This document shows positions 25,928-35,134 of a stretch of 64,000 bases of DNA, in pieces. Origin of the DNA: Sporomusaceae bacterium (GTDB lineage Bacteria; Bacillota; Negativicutes; Acidaminococcales; JAJUGR01). Location: the NCBI GenBank assembly GCA_029265905.1, contig JAJUGR010000004.1, positions 1 through 64,000 of the forward strand, in the 5' to 3' direction. The notes beneath the pieces are model-generated. The model made no database searches. It had not been told where the DNA came from and saw nothing but the letters and a program-made list of their open reading frames with translations. How positions within the stretch are numbered: position 1 is the stretch's first letter; each line of letters begins with the position of its first letter. The position numbers and the translations under genes are program-made.

Positions 25928-26749
25928 TTAACGCCGGCGCACCAGCGCGTCAATAGTCAAGACGTCTTTCAAGAGGGTTTCCAGGTCATCCAGCTTCACC
26001 ATGTTCGGGCCGTCCGACAAGGCTTCGGCCGGGTTGTCATGCACTTCCAAAAACAGGGCATCGATGCCGACTGCCGCCGCCGCCCGGGCCATGTGCGGCA
26101 CGAACTCACTATTTCCGCCGGAAGTCGTCCCTTGTCCGCCGGGAATCTGCACGCTGTGGGTCGCATCCATGACCACCGGGTAGCCGAAGGATCGCATGAT
26201 CGCCAGCGACCGCATGTCCGTCACCAGGTTGTTGTAGCCAAAGCTCGCGCCGCGCTCAGTGAGCATGATTTTTTCGTTGCCCGTTTCCAGCAGCTTGTTG
26301 ATGACGTTTTTCATATCCCAAGGGGCCAAAAACTGGCCTTTTTTCACGTTGACGACTTTGCCCGTCTGCCCGGCGCTGTTCAACAGATCCGTCTGCCGGC
26401 ACAGGAAGGCCGGAATCTGCAGCACGTCGAGCACTTCGGCCGCCGGCGCAGTTTGAATCGTCTCATGCACGTCGCTCAATACGGGAACGCGCAGCTCGTT
26501 TTTGATTTTTTGCAGGATCGCCAACCCTTCCGTCAGACCGGGGCCGCGGAAGGAATGGAACGAGGAACGGTTGGCCTTATCGTAGGAAGCCTTGAAAATA
26601 TAAGGGATGCCCAAACGGTCCGTAATCTCCTTGACGGCCTTGCCGATCGCCAGGGTCCGTTCATACCCCTCAATCACACACGGCCCGGCAATCAGGACGA
26701 GCGGCTCTTTGCCGCCAATTTGGTAGTCGCCTACGGCTACTGTTTTCAT
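25928..26749 (-). CDS. kdsA: 3-deoxy-8-phosphooctulonate synthase
   Basis: This is a 273-residue TIM-barrel enzyme condensing arabinose-5-phosphate with phosphoenolpyruvate. Motifs [41 protein letters not shown] and [17 protein letters not shown] are characteristic. The cysteine in IAGPC (residue 24) is at the position that binds metal in the Aquifex-type enzyme, where E. coli has asparagine. This copy is therefore predicted to be metal-dependent. It is joined to kdsB by an ATGA overlap. Confidence 0.96.
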   Translation of the reverse strand: MKTVAVGDYQIGGKEPLVLIAGPCVIEGYERTLAIGKAVKEITDRLGIPYIFKASYDKANRSSFHSFRGPGLTEGLAILQKIKNELRVPVLSDVHETIQTAPAAEVLDVLQIPAFLCRQTDLLNSAGQTGKVVNVKKGQFLAPWDMKNVINKLLETGNEKIMLTERGASFGYNNLVTDMRSLAIMRSFGYPVVMDATHSVQIPGGQGTTSGGNSEFVPHMARAAAAVGIDALFLEVHDNPAEALSDGPNMVKLDDLETLLKDVLTIDALVRRR

Positions 26750-27489
26750 CGGTTGGTCTCCCCTTTCTTTTTGAACAATCGATTAACCCGCTCTAAATCT
26801 TCCGGCGTGTCAACGCCGATGCTGACAAAATCCGTGTTCAACACCTTGATCCGGTAGCCGTGCTCTAAGGCGCGCAGCTGCTCAAGGCTCTCCACTTTTT
26901 CCAGCGGCGTCGGCGCCAATTCGGCAAAGGCCAGCAAAAAGTCCCGCCGGTAGGCGTAAATGCCGATATGCTGCCAAACCGGAACGTCCGGGTCCGCCTG
27001 CCGGGGATATGGGATCCGCGAGCGGGAAAAATACAGCGCAAAGCCGGACAGGTCCGTTACCACCTTGACCGCGCTGGGTTTGTCGTAATCTTCGCTGTGC
27101 ATGGGCGTCGCCAACGTTGCCATGGCAACGGACGGGTCGTCCAAAAGCGCTTGGGCCAGCCGGTCAATGACCGACGGCTCGATCAAGGGCTCATCCCCCT
27201 GTACGTTGACGATGATCTCGGCCTCCGGGTGACGCTTGGCCACTTCCGCCAGGCGATCCGTACCGCTGGGATGGTCGGCGGCGGTCATGACGGCTTCGCC
27301 GCCAAACGCCGCGACGGCGTCGCGGACAAGCTCATGGTCAGTTGCAATCAGCACTTTTTCGGGCAGGGCTGCTTGGCAGGCGCGTTCGTAAACGCGCTGG
27401 ATCATCGGCTTGCCGGCGATGTCGGCCAGCGGCTTGCCGGGCAGACGCGTAGAAGAGTAACGGGCTGGAATGACGCATAAGACCCTCAT
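26746..27489 (-). CDS. kdsB: CMP-Kdo synthetase
   Basis: This 247-residue cytidylyltransferase has [20 protein letters not shown] at the start (nucleotide-binding), [12 protein letters not shown] and [11 protein letters not shown]-like [10 protein letters not shown]. It activates Kdo as CMP-Kdo, the donor for WaaA. The gene overlaps the WaaA-LpxK fusion gene by ATGA at its 5' end and kdsA at its 3' end. Confidence 0.96.
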   Translation of the reverse strand: MRVLCVIPARYSSTRLPGKPLADIAGKPMIQRVYERACQAALPEKVLIATDHELVRDAVAAFGGEAVMTAADHPSGTDRLAEVAKRHPEAEIIVNVQGDEPLIEPSVIDRLAQALLDDPSVAMATLATPMHSEDYDKPSAVKVVTDLSGFALYFSRSRIPYPRQADPDVPVWQHIGIYAYRRDFLLAFAELAPTPLEKVESLEQLRALEHGYRIKVLNTDFVSIGVDTPEDLERVNRLFKKKGETNR

Positions 27490-29960
27490 TTTCGTTCTCC
27501 TTTTTCAATCGCCTCAAGGATTCGTTGGCGCAAGGCCTCCGCACCGTTGGTGATTTTTATTTCCATGCCGAGCACGTACAGCGGCTTATCACGGTCGGAA
27601 TAAATAAATTCAGACGGGATTTTGACGGCGTCCTTCTCCGTCGTCACCAGCGCGTGGGCGTTCTTGGCAACCGCCCGCTCAGTCACGGACTGCATCTCCA
27701 AGACGCCGTAATCATGGTGGTCCGGGTAGCGAACGGAATCGACAATACGCAGGCCTTTATCGGACAACGTCTGTTCGAAAGAGGAAGGATTGCCGATCGC
27801 CGAAAAGGCAACTACGTCCCGCCCCTGCAATTCCGTCAGCGGCAGGTTCTTTTCCTTAAGACCCTTGTACCAGTCGGCGATTTCGACAAAGTAGCAGGGG
27901 TTATGGATGCTCTCGGCCACGAGCGCGGTCGGATTGTGCTGTTTAAGAACGTTCTCCAGGTGTTCGCGCGCCGCTTCCGAAGCCTGGTCGGTCTTGGTCA
28001 ACAAGAAGACGTCAGCCCGGTCTAGGTGCTCTAGCGGTTCCCGCAACGTGCCGCGCGGCAGCAGGTGGTTGTTGCCGAAAACATTCAGGCTGTCGATCAA
28101 AACAATATCCAGATCGCGGGCCAGTTGCCAATGCTGATAGCCGTCATCCAAAACGATGACTTCCGCGCCTAAATTTTCTACGGCATAGCGTCCGCTGATC
28201 GAGCGGTCCTTGCCAATCACAACCGGGATGCCTGGGAGCGTCTTGGCCATCAAATACGCCTCGTCACCCGCCTCGTAGGCCGTCATATAAATCTTGCGGC
28301 CGTCGGAAACCAGCCCCACGGCTTTTTTCCAATGGGCGCGGTAGCCGCGGTTCAAGATGACCACCTTGTAGCCCATTTCGCGGATCATCGGCGCCATCAT
28401 TTGCGCCGTCGGGGTTTTGCCGGTGCCGCCGACCGTTATGTTGCCCAAGCTAATTACCGTCGCCGGCAGGCGGTGCTGCGTCAACAGACCCCGGCGGTAA
28501 AGCGCCAGTTTGACGCGGACGCCCCAGCCGTATAAGACCGAACTGGCCCTGAGCAGGCCCAGCACCAAAACATCAAAAGGCCCGCCTGTTTCGTCATGGA
28601 TCAGGCGGAATAAGTATTGCCGCACCGCTTCATTGCGGGCGCAAGGATTATCCGGTATAAGGCCGGCATCCGCCTCAAGCACCTCGCGCAAATGCACAAT
28701 GCTGCGCTCAGCGGCGCCGCGGTTGTCTAAAATGACCTGAAGGGCGGCCTGTCCCATCTTCAGGCGCAAGTCTTTATCCTGCAGCACCCTGTCCATCGCT
28801 GACTGGATTTCCGCCTCATTTTGCACCGTCAGGCAGGCACCGCAGTTCGTCAGCAATTGGTACGAGTCCTTGAAATTGAACATATGCGGTCCGACTAAAA
28901 TCGGCTTGCCGTGCGCCGCCGGTTCAAGGACGTTATGCCCGCCATGCGCGATCAGGCTGCCGCCAATGAAAACGAGATCGCCCAACGCATAGACGCGCCC
29001 CAGTTCGCCGATTGTGTCCAGCAACATGACTGGCGCATTAGACGACGCGTCCGTTTCCTTTATCTGAGAACGGCGGGCCGTTTCAAAGCCATATTTTTTT
29101 GCCAAAGCAGCCAATTCATCAGCCCGCTGCACCTTGCGCGGCGCCAAGATGAGGCGCGCGCCTGGATAGCGTTCACGCAAGCCGGCAAAGGCGGTTAACA
29201 GCGGTTCCTCCTCGCCCGGATGCGTGCTGCCGGCCACAATGACCGGCCAGTCGCCGCCCAAGCCCATCTCCTGGCGGTAGCGCGCCTTGTCTGCCTCTGT
29301 CACCTCAGCATAAGTCTGATCGAATTTCGTATTGCCAGTCACCACGACCAGCTTGGGGTCGGCGCCCAAACGAATGATGTATTCCGCATCAAGGGCGGAC
29401 TGCATGCAAAAGCGCCGAACGCTGCGCAGCATATCGTGCAGGATCGTAAACAGATACCGGTAGCGCTTTACGCTTTTGTCGCTGATGCGTCCGTTCACCA
29501 TCATGACCGGGATGCCGGCCTTGGCCACAGCTTGCAAAAAATTAGGCCATAATTCTGTTTCAACCGGCAAAAACGCGCGCGGTTGGATGCGCGCCAGCAC
29601 TTTGGCCACGACCCAGGGCAAATCTAGGGGGAAATAAATAATCGCGTCGGCTTCCGGCATCACGCGCTTGGCCATTTCGTAGCCGGCGGTCGTGACGGCC
29701 GACACCAAGATCGGGCGCTCCGGCCACTCGGCTCGCATCTCTTTGACGATCGGGCTGGCGGCCACGATTTCGCCCACCGAAGCGCCGTGTATCCAGATGC
29801 AGCCCGTGCCGGCCACTTTTTTAATATCTTCCGCTGACAAATTGCCGAAGCTTTCACGCAGACGGCGGTCAAACCCCGGCACAGTCGCCATACGGTATAG
29901 AAAGACTGGCAGCATGCCAAGTACGGCAAGCACAGCCAACAAGTTATAGAGTACGTACAT
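27486..29960 (-). CDS. Fused Kdo transferase (WaaA) and lipid A 4'-kinase (LpxK)
   Basis: This is one 824-residue open frame with two complete enzyme domains. Residues 1 to about 430 are a WaaA-type GT30: a membrane anchor, IHGASVGEI with the catalytic-type Glu64, VETELWPNFL, FIGGSLIAHGGHNVLEP and GPHMFNF. From about residue 445 to the end is LpxK: an N-terminal hydrophobic helix (PFDVLVLGLLRASSVLYGWG), the Walker A GNITVGGTGKT (506-516), NRGYRAHWKK, DEAYLMAK and VLDDGYQHW. The order LpxK then WaaA of the E. coli pathway is reversed in the chain. I see no frameshift or stop at the junction, so the fusion is real in this sequence. It lies between msbA and kdsB. Confidence 0.95.
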   Translation of the reverse strand: MYVLYNLLAVLAVLGMLPVFLYRMATVPGFDRRLRESFGNLSAEDIKKVAGTGCIWIHGASVGEIVAASPIVKEMRAEWPERPILVSAVTTAGYEMAKRVMPEADAIIYFPLDLPWVVAKVLARIQPRAFLPVETELWPNFLQAVAKAGIPVMMVNGRISDKSVKRYRYLFTILHDMLRSVRRFCMQSALDAEYIIRLGADPKLVVVTGNTKFDQTYAEVTEADKARYRQEMGLGGDWPVIVAGSTHPGEEEPLLTAFAGLRERYPGARLILAPRKVQRADELAALAKKYGFETARRSQIKETDASSNAPVMLLDTIGELGRVYALGDLVFIGGSLIAHGGHNVLEPAAHGKPILVGPHMFNFKDSYQLLTNCGACLTVQNEAEIQSAMDRVLQDKDLRLKMGQAALQVILDNRGAAERSIVHLREVLEADAGLIPDNPCARNEAVRQYLFRLIHDETGGPFDVLVLGLLRASSVLYGWGVRVKLALYRRGLLTQHRLPATVISLGNITVGGTGKTPTAQMMAPMIREMGYKVVILNRGYRAHWKKAVGLVSDGRKIYMTAYEAGDEAYLMAKTLPGIPVVIGKDRSISGRYAVENLGAEVIVLDDGYQHWQLARDLDIVLIDSLNVFGNNHLLPRGTLREPLEHLDRADVFLLTKTDQASEAAREHLENVLKQHNPTALVAESIHNPCYFVEIADWYKGLKEKNLPLTELQGRDVVAFSAIGNPSSFEQTLSDKGLRIVDSVRYPDHHDYGVLEMQSVTERAVAKNAHALVTTEKDAVKIPSEFIYSDRDKPLYVLGMEIKITNGAEALRQRILEAIEKGERK

Positions 29961-29969
29961 GCCTCATCC

Positions 29970-31703
29970 TCATTTCGCCGCTTGATCGCGGAATTGCAAG
30001 TGATACAGCTGCGCATACAAGCCGCCTTTTGCCAACAACGCTTCATGCGTTCCCTGCTCGACCAACTCGCCTTGCTCCAACACCAAAATACAGTCAGCCG
30101 CCTGAATCGTCGACAGGCGGTGCGCAATAACAAACGATGTGCGCCCTTGCATCAGCCGGTCCAGGGCCTCCTGCACGATTTTTTCACTTTCCGTATCCAA
30201 AGCCGAAGTCGCTTCGTCCAAAATCAAAATGCGCGGGTTTTTCAATATTGCCCGGGCAATAGCGATGCGTTGGCGCTGCCCGCCGGACAAATTCGCGCCC
30301 CGGTCGCCAATCTGGGTTTGGTAGCCGTTCGGCAGGTTTTCAATAAAGCTGTGGGCATTGGCCGCTTGGGCCGCAGCCTGCACCTCATTAGGCGTTGCAT
30401 CCAACCGCCCATATAAAATGTTATCATACACGGTCCCGTTAAAAAGCATTGTTTCCTGCGGGACGATGCCGATTTGCTCGCGCAGCGAGGCAAGGGTCAC
30501 GTCCCGGATATCCAGTCCGTCGATTGAAACCGCGCCGCCGGTCACATCATAAAACCGCGGCAGCAGATTGGCTATCGTCGACTTGCCGGCGCCGCTCGGC
30601 CCGACAATGGCGATCATCTGCCCCGGTTCAGCCGTCAAGGATAAATCCTTCAGCACCGCTTCGCCGTGATTATAAGCAAAAGAAACATGGTCAAAGACAA
30701 CTTTGCCGCTGATTGGCGGCAGGACCGCCGCACCGGATTTTTCCTTCACATCCGGCGCCAAGTCAAGAATGTCAAACACGCGCTGCGCAGCCGCCAAAGC
30801 GCGCTGGATATTGGCATACACGCGGCTCAAACGCTTGAGCGGATTGGAAAGGTTGACCGCATAAACCAAGAAGGCGATCAGCGAACCAGCCGTTAGCGAA
30901 CCCTTGATCACTTCGCGCCCGCCATACCAAATGATCGCCGTCACACCAAGTGCGGCGACGAATTCTATAGCCGGGGTCAAAATCGCTGACAGCTGGGCGT
31001 TCTTCATCGTCGCCCGGAAATTTTTGTAGTTTTGCTGTTCAAAGCGCTCCGCTTCATACTCTTCACGCACAAACGATTTGACGACCCGCGCCGAAGACAC
31101 TGTCTCCTGCAGCACGGAGGTAATGTCGGCCGAGCTTTCCTGGATGCGATGCGCCGATTGGCGGATTTTGCCGCCGAAAAATTTGACCAGTTTCAGCACA
31201 ATGGGCGAAGTGGCAAACGTAAACAAGGTCAGCTGCCAGTGCAAATAGACCATCGCCGCAACCGAACCGATCAAAATAACGCTCTCCGTAACCATTTCGA
31301 TGACGTTTTCAATCAGCGCGCTCTGCAGGGCGCCGACGTCATTGGTCACGTAGCTCATGATCGTGCCTGTCTTGCGCTTGTCATAAAAGGACAAGCTGAG
31401 GCGCTGGAGCTGGCGGTACATTGCCGAGCGGATGTCGATGACTACCCGCTGGCCGACATAGGACATCAGGTAGTTTTGACCGTAGAAAAAGACGCCGCGG
31501 GCAAAGAAAATGACGACGATGCCGGCGGCAATCATATTAAGCAAAAAGGCATCCTTGTTCGCCAGCACATTGTCAATTACATCGCGCATGATCCAAGGGA
31601 CGTATAAATTGCCGGCCGCTGCCAGCATTGTGCAAAAAATTGCCACGCCGAGACGGGGAAGATACGGCTTTAGGTAGCGTAGCAAGCGCAAATACATATC
31701 CAA
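29970..31703 (-). CDS. msbA: Lipid A flippase MsbA
   Basis: This 577-residue half-transporter has an N-terminal six-span ABC exporter domain (about 1-310) and a C-terminal ATPase: Walker A GPSGAGKST, signature LSGGQRQRIAIARAIL, Walker B ILILDEATSALD, switch AHRLSTI. As a homodimer it moves lipid A-core across the inner membrane. Such ABC exporters are hard to separate from drug exporters by sequence, but its place between lpxB and waaA-lpxK supports MsbA. The start is TTG, 8 bases after GAGGGG; an ATG two codons later is possible. Confidence 0.92.
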   Translation of the reverse strand: MDMYLRLLRYLKPYLPRLGVAIFCTMLAAAGNLYVPWIMRDVIDNVLANKDAFLLNMIAAGIVVIFFARGVFFYGQNYLMSYVGQRVVIDIRSAMYRQLQRLSLSFYDKRKTGTIMSYVTNDVGALQSALIENVIEMVTESVILIGSVAAMVYLHWQLTLFTFATSPIVLKLVKFFGGKIRQSAHRIQESSADITSVLQETVSSARVVKSFVREEYEAERFEQQNYKNFRATMKNAQLSAILTPAIEFVAALGVTAIIWYGGREVIKGSLTAGSLIAFLVYAVNLSNPLKRLSRVYANIQRALAAAQRVFDILDLAPDVKEKSGAAVLPPISGKVVFDHVSFAYNHGEAVLKDLSLTAEPGQMIAIVGPSGAGKSTIANLLPRFYDVTGGAVSIDGLDIRDVTLASLREQIGIVPQETMLFNGTVYDNILYGRLDATPNEVQAAAQAANAHSFIENLPNGYQTQIGDRGANLSGGQRQRIAIARAILKNPRILILDEATSALDTESEKIVQEALDRLMQGRTSFVIAHRLSTIQAADCILVLEQGELVEQGTHEALLAKGGLYAQLYHLQFRDQAAK

Positions 31704-31715
31704 GTTGTTTACCCC

Positions 31716-32858
31716 TCACTTTTTCTGCGCCAATTGAATCGCAAGTCCGGCGACGCGCCCGACGGCGCCGGGCTCGCCCAGCCGCTTGCGAACCAGCTGC
31801 AAGTCTGCCAGCACTTGCTCGTGCCGCACTTTATCCAAAAAGACCGCCGCTTCAGCGGCCAAGTTCTCCGGCGTCACCTGCTCCTGCAGCAATTCCGGAA
31901 AAATACGTTTGTCCGCCACGATATTTGGCAGACCGATGTGGGCAATCCTCAAAACGCGCCGCGCAATCCAGGCGGTCAGAGGCGAGGTGCGATAAACGAT
32001 CACCGTCGGCAGGCCGCACAAAGCGGCTTCCAAGGTGACGGTCCCGCTGGTAGCGATGGCCGCATCCGCCAGGCGCATCAAGTCATAGACAGCGCTGCCG
32101 GAGGCCTGGACCAGCCGGGTTTCCGGCAAAATCCGCTTGATTGACGGTTCTAGCTCGTCTGTGGCAATAGTGGACGCCTGCAAGAGCAGCACCACCAACT
32201 CCGTCCGCTTCGCCTTGAGCAAGGCAGCCGCTTCCAGCATCGGCTCCAACTGCCGGACGATTTCCTGCTTGCGACTGCCCGGCAGCAGCAATAAAACCGG
32301 CGCCGCCGCCGCAATCCCCATTTCCTGCCGCAGCACGGCAATCGGCTTATCAGTTGGCTTAACAACGTCTAATAGCGGATGCCCCACGAAAACCGTGTCC
32401 GCACCCGCTTCCCGGTAAATGTCATATTCAAACGGAAAAATAGCCGCCACCTGATCCACAATGGCAGCCGTCTTTTTCGCCCGCCCCGGACGCCAAGCCC
32501 AGGCCGCCGGGCTGATAAAGGACAACACCGGAATCCCCAGTTTTTTTGCCTCTTTCGCCAGGCGCTGATTAAAGCCGGGGTAATCAATCACAACCAGCGC
32601 ATCCGGCCGTTCCGCCGCCATCGCCGCCGTTATCTCCGCCTTGAGGCGAAAAAGCGCCGGCAGGTGCGTCACGATCTCCCAAATGCCCATTACGCTGTGT
32701 TCGCGAATATGCCAGCGCACATCGACGCCGGCCGCCAGCATGGCGTCGCCGCCCATGCCAACCAGTTCAATGGCGGGATCTTGCCGGAGCAGTTCCGCGG
32801 CCAACGCGGCGCCGTGCAGGTCGCCCGAAGCCTCGCCCGCCGTAATCCAAATCTTCAT
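31716..32858 (-). CDS. lpxB: Lipid-A-disaccharide synthase
   Basis: This 380-residue GT19 enzyme has the diagnostic AGEASGDLHGAALAAELL, IDYPGFNQRLAKEAKKLG, YISPAAWAWRPGR-like FISPAAWAWRPGR, FVGHPLLDVV, LLPGSRKQEI and ATSGTVTLEAALCGLP. It joins lipid X to UDP-diacylglucosamine to form the lipid A disaccharide. It is followed after 12 bases by msbA and preceded by lpxI, whose product is its substrate. Confidence 0.97.
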   Translation of the reverse strand: MKIWITAGEASGDLHGAALAAELLRQDPAIELVGMGGDAMLAAGVDVRWHIREHSVMGIWEIVTHLPALFRLKAEITAAMAAERPDALVVIDYPGFNQRLAKEAKKLGIPVLSFISPAAWAWRPGRAKKTAAIVDQVAAIFPFEYDIYREAGADTVFVGHPLLDVVKPTDKPIAVLRQEMGIAAAAPVLLLLPGSRKQEIVRQLEPMLEAAALLKAKRTELVVLLLQASTIATDELEPSIKRILPETRLVQASGSAVYDLMRLADAAIATSGTVTLEAALCGLPTVIVYRTSPLTAWIARRVLRIAHIGLPNIVADKRIFPELLQEQVTPENLAAEAAVFLDKVRHEQVLADLQLVRKRLGEPGAVGRVAGLAIQLAQKK

Positions 32859-32873
32859 TTGCTTCCCCGCCCT

Positions 32874-33689
32874 TCAAGCGCGGGACAAAATGGCAATATT
32901 GTTCGCATCCGCCAGCGCCAACGTCTTTTCCCGTTCGATCAATAGCGTGCGCCCTGCTTCCAGAACCAGCGCCGTCGCCCCAGCCTCAATCATGGCCTGC
33001 AGCGTGTCCGGCCCGACGCTCGGCATGTCAAAGCGAATATCCTGCTGCGGTTTGGCCGTTTTGGCCACTACCACTTCGCCGCGCCCCAGTTGCCCGCCGC
33101 GGCGGATGCACGCATCCGTGCCTTCGATCGCTTCCACGGCCATAACGGCGCCGTTTTTGACCACGACCGTCTGTCCGATGTCCAGTCGGCCGATTTCCTT
33201 GGCCATGGCGAAACCGTATTCCATATCCGCAGCTTCCGCCTCGCTCGGCGCGCGCTTGGTCAGCACGCCCGGCGCGGGCAACAGCAGGCGGATCAACTGC
33301 GTCTGATCCAGGACACGGATGCCGTCTTGCCCCAGCTCCCGCACGATCGCCATTAAAATCGTATCGTCGTTTCGGTCCGGCAGACCGGCCAGCAGGCGCA
33401 TCGCCCGATTGTCCAGTTTCGTGCTGCCGTCAAACAGACGCTCCTTCGTCACCTTGCCGATCATAACAACTTCAGCCGCGCCTTCGGCTTTGAGCAGGCC
33501 GATGACCTGGTCAAGCTGTCCCACGTTCACCCGCTGGTGTTTGTGGCAAATCGCCGCCAATTCTTCGTCCGTGCCCGGCACCAAAGACAGGGCCACCACG
33601 GCAAAGCCCATGCCGCGAGCGGCACGGGCGACGTCTACCGGCAAGCGGCCGAGTCCGGCCAGCAATCCGATTGTCTTATTCACAGTCAT
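32874..33689 (-). CDS. lpxI: UDP-2,3-diacylglucosamine diphosphatase, LpxI type
   Basis: This is a protein of about 271 residues of the DUF1009/LpxI family: IGLLAGLGRLPVDVARAARG at the N-terminus, VMIGKVTKERLFDGS in the middle, and DMPSVGPDTLQAMIEAGATA at the end. It cleaves UDP-diacylglucosamine to lipid X, the step done by LpxH in E. coli. No LpxH is present in the window. Of several close starts, ATG at 33687-33689 has the best Shine-Dalgarno spacing; one at 33695 makes an ATGA overlap with lpxA. Confidence 0.94.
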   Translation of the reverse strand: MTVNKTIGLLAGLGRLPVDVARAARGMGFAVVALSLVPGTDEELAAICHKHQRVNVGQLDQVIGLLKAEGAAEVVMIGKVTKERLFDGSTKLDNRAMRLLAGLPDRNDDTILMAIVRELGQDGIRVLDQTQLIRLLLPAPGVLTKRAPSEAEAADMEYGFAMAKEIGRLDIGQTVVVKNGAVMAVEAIEGTDACIRRGGQLGRGEVVVAKTAKPQQDIRFDMPSVGPDTLQAMIEAGATALVLEAGRTLLIEREKTLALADANNIAILSRA

Positions 33690-33691
33690 AG

Positions 33692-34513
33692 TCATCCTTC
33701 CCCATCGCGGCGAGAACGGCAAATCCCCCGTTCAACGTTGCGCAAGAAACGCAGCAAATGCTCAACTTCCTCACCGGATTCGAGTTCTTGTTCCATTGCT
33801 TCAATCGCCTGTTCCAGCGAATAGCCGGAACGGTACAGCAGCCTGTATGCTTTCTTCAATTGACGGCGCATTTGCGGCGCAACGCCCGCCCGGGCGATGC
33901 CGACATTGTTCAAGCCAGCCACGCGGGCCGGATGGCCGTCGACAATCATAAACGGCGGCACGTCCTGAACGACCTTTGAAGCACCGCCGATCATGGCATT
34001 GCGGCCGATCTTCACAAATTGGTGCACGCCGGCCAAACCGCCGATGACTGCGCGATCTTCCACAACTACATGGCCGGCCAAAGTCGCCGCATTAGACATG
34101 ATGACATGGTTGCCAACCGTGCAATTGTGGGCCACATGGGTATAGGCCATCATCAAGCAATGGGAGCCGATGCGCGTTTCTTCGCCTTCACCGGTTGCCC
34201 GGTTGACCGTAGCGCATTCGCGAATCTTCGTGTGATCGCCAATGAATACATAGCTTTTTTCACCGATGAATTTCAAATCCTGCGGCTCAGCGCCAATTGA
34301 AACCCCCGGGAAAAAGACGCAATGCTTGCCGATGCTCGTCCATCCGTCAATCACCACATGGGGGTATATTTTCGTGCCTTCGCCGATGATGACGTGCTCG
34401 CCAATCACTGCGTACGGGCCGATTTCAACATCCGGGCCGATTTGGGCGCCGGGATGAATAACCGCCGTTTCATGTATTTTCCGCAGAGGAACCACCACCG
34501 CTTCTGGTTTCAT
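33692..34513 (-). CDS. lpxA: UDP-N-acetylglucosamine acyltransferase
   Basis: This is a left-handed beta-helix acyltransferase of about 273 residues. Hexapeptide repeats (IHPGAQIGPDVEIGPYAVIG...) span the first two thirds. THVAHNCTVGNHVIMS holds the catalytic histidine. GGLAGVHQFVKIGRNAMIGG and the C-terminal helical domain complete the family. It adds a hydroxyacyl chain from acyl-ACP to UDP-GlcNAc, the first lipid A step. ATG at 34511-34513 lies 8 bases after AGGAG. It has its own candidate promoter and operator upstream. Confidence 0.97.
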   Translation of the reverse strand: MKPEAVVVPLRKIHETAVIHPGAQIGPDVEIGPYAVIGEHVIIGEGTKIYPHVVIDGWTSIGKHCVFFPGVSIGAEPQDLKFIGEKSYVFIGDHTKIRECATVNRATGEGEETRIGSHCLMMAYTHVAHNCTVGNHVIMSNAATLAGHVVVEDRAVIGGLAGVHQFVKIGRNAMIGGASKVVQDVPPFMIVDGHPARVAGLNNVGIARAGVAPQMRRQLKKAYRLLYRSGYSLEQAIEAMEQELESGEEVEHLLRFLRNVERGICRSRRDGEG

Positions 34514-34570
34514 ATCTTTCACTCCTGTTCGCCGGCGCCGGGACCGGCTACCGATCTATTCCACTCTTGT

Positions 34571-34601
34571 ACATTATCCGACTAGTCGGTCTGTTTTTAA
34601 C
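34571..34601 (-). promoter_or_regulatory. Candidate promoter and operator palindrome upstream of lpxA
   Basis: In the 165-base gap between fabZ and lpxA, a minus-strand -10-like GATAAT (34573-34578) abuts a perfect 12-base palindrome CCGACTAGTCGG (34578-34589). A weak -35 (TTAAAA or GTTAAA) lies at about 34595-34601. A palindrome filling the promoter spacer is the usual layout of a repressor site. The sequence resembles operators of TetR-type regulators, but no regulator gene is nearby. The rest of the gap holds a 10-base palindrome TTAGTACTAA at 34669-34678 next to the fabZ stop. Confidence 0.45.
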
Positions 34602-34678
34602 CTGGCAAAACAGGCGATCAACGACATTGAAACCTGATTTACTCATTTTTGCCCGTAAATGCTAGTCCTTAGTACTAA

Positions 34679-35119
34679 TTACGATTTTTTTCTCGACAAA
34701 GCGAAAGTAAATTCGCCTTCCGCCGCCAACTCCCCGTCAACAAACGCCTTCGCCATCAGTCGTCCGATGGAACCGCGCACTTTGGTCAATTCCGCTTCCA
34801 TGCGCACTTGGTCTCCTGGCACAACCGGACGCCGAAAGCGTACGTTTTCCATACCGGCAAAATAGGCAATCTTGCCCCGATTTTCTTCCGGGTACAGCAT
34901 TGCTACGCCGCCAACCTGCGCCATCGCTTCCAAGAGCAATACGCCAGGCATTACTGGCTCTTCCGGAAAATGTCCTTGGAAAAAGGCTTCATTAATCGTC
35001 AGGTTCTTGATGCCAACGGCCCGCTTCATCGGTTCCAGTTCCAGAATCCGATCAACGAGCAGCATCGGATATCGATGCGGAATAACTTCCTGAATTTGCT
35101 TTGTATCCAACGTAATCAC
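34679..35119 (-). CDS. fabZ: 3-hydroxyacyl-ACP dehydratase
   Basis: This hot-dog-fold protein of about 146 residues has [12 protein letters not shown] with the catalytic His, [20 protein letters not shown] with the catalytic Glu, and [11 protein letters not shown]. It dehydrates beta-hydroxyacyl-ACP in fatty acid synthesis and draws on the same pool LpxA and LpxD use, hence its usual place by lpx genes. GTG at 35117-35119 is 8 bases after AAAAGGAG and is preferred to a GTG nine bases earlier that overlaps the Shine-Dalgarno. Confidence 0.95.
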   Translation of the reverse strand: MITLDTKQIQEVIPHRYPMLLVDRILELEPMKRAVGIKNLTINEAFFQGHFPEEPVMPGVLLLEAMAQVGGVAMLYPEENRGKIAYFAGMENVRFRRPVVPGDQVRMEAELTKVRGSIGRLMAKAFVDGELAAEGEFTFALSRKKS

Positions 35120-35134
35120 GTCTACCACTCCTTT

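Noticed and set aside
25457-26857. Plus-strand open frame of 466 codons opposite kdsD, kdsA and kdsB
   Set aside because: Antisense shadow; composition is arginine- and histidine-rich and lacks protein-like motifs.
31716-33722. An LpxH-type hydrolase in the lpx block
   Set aside because: The protein at 32874-33689 is LpxI (DUF1009) and no metallophosphoesterase motif is present.
34661-34681. FapR operator between fabZ and lpxA
   Set aside because: ATTAGTAC matches half of the known site and a 10-base palindrome is present, but the second half does not fit and it overlaps the fabZ stop.
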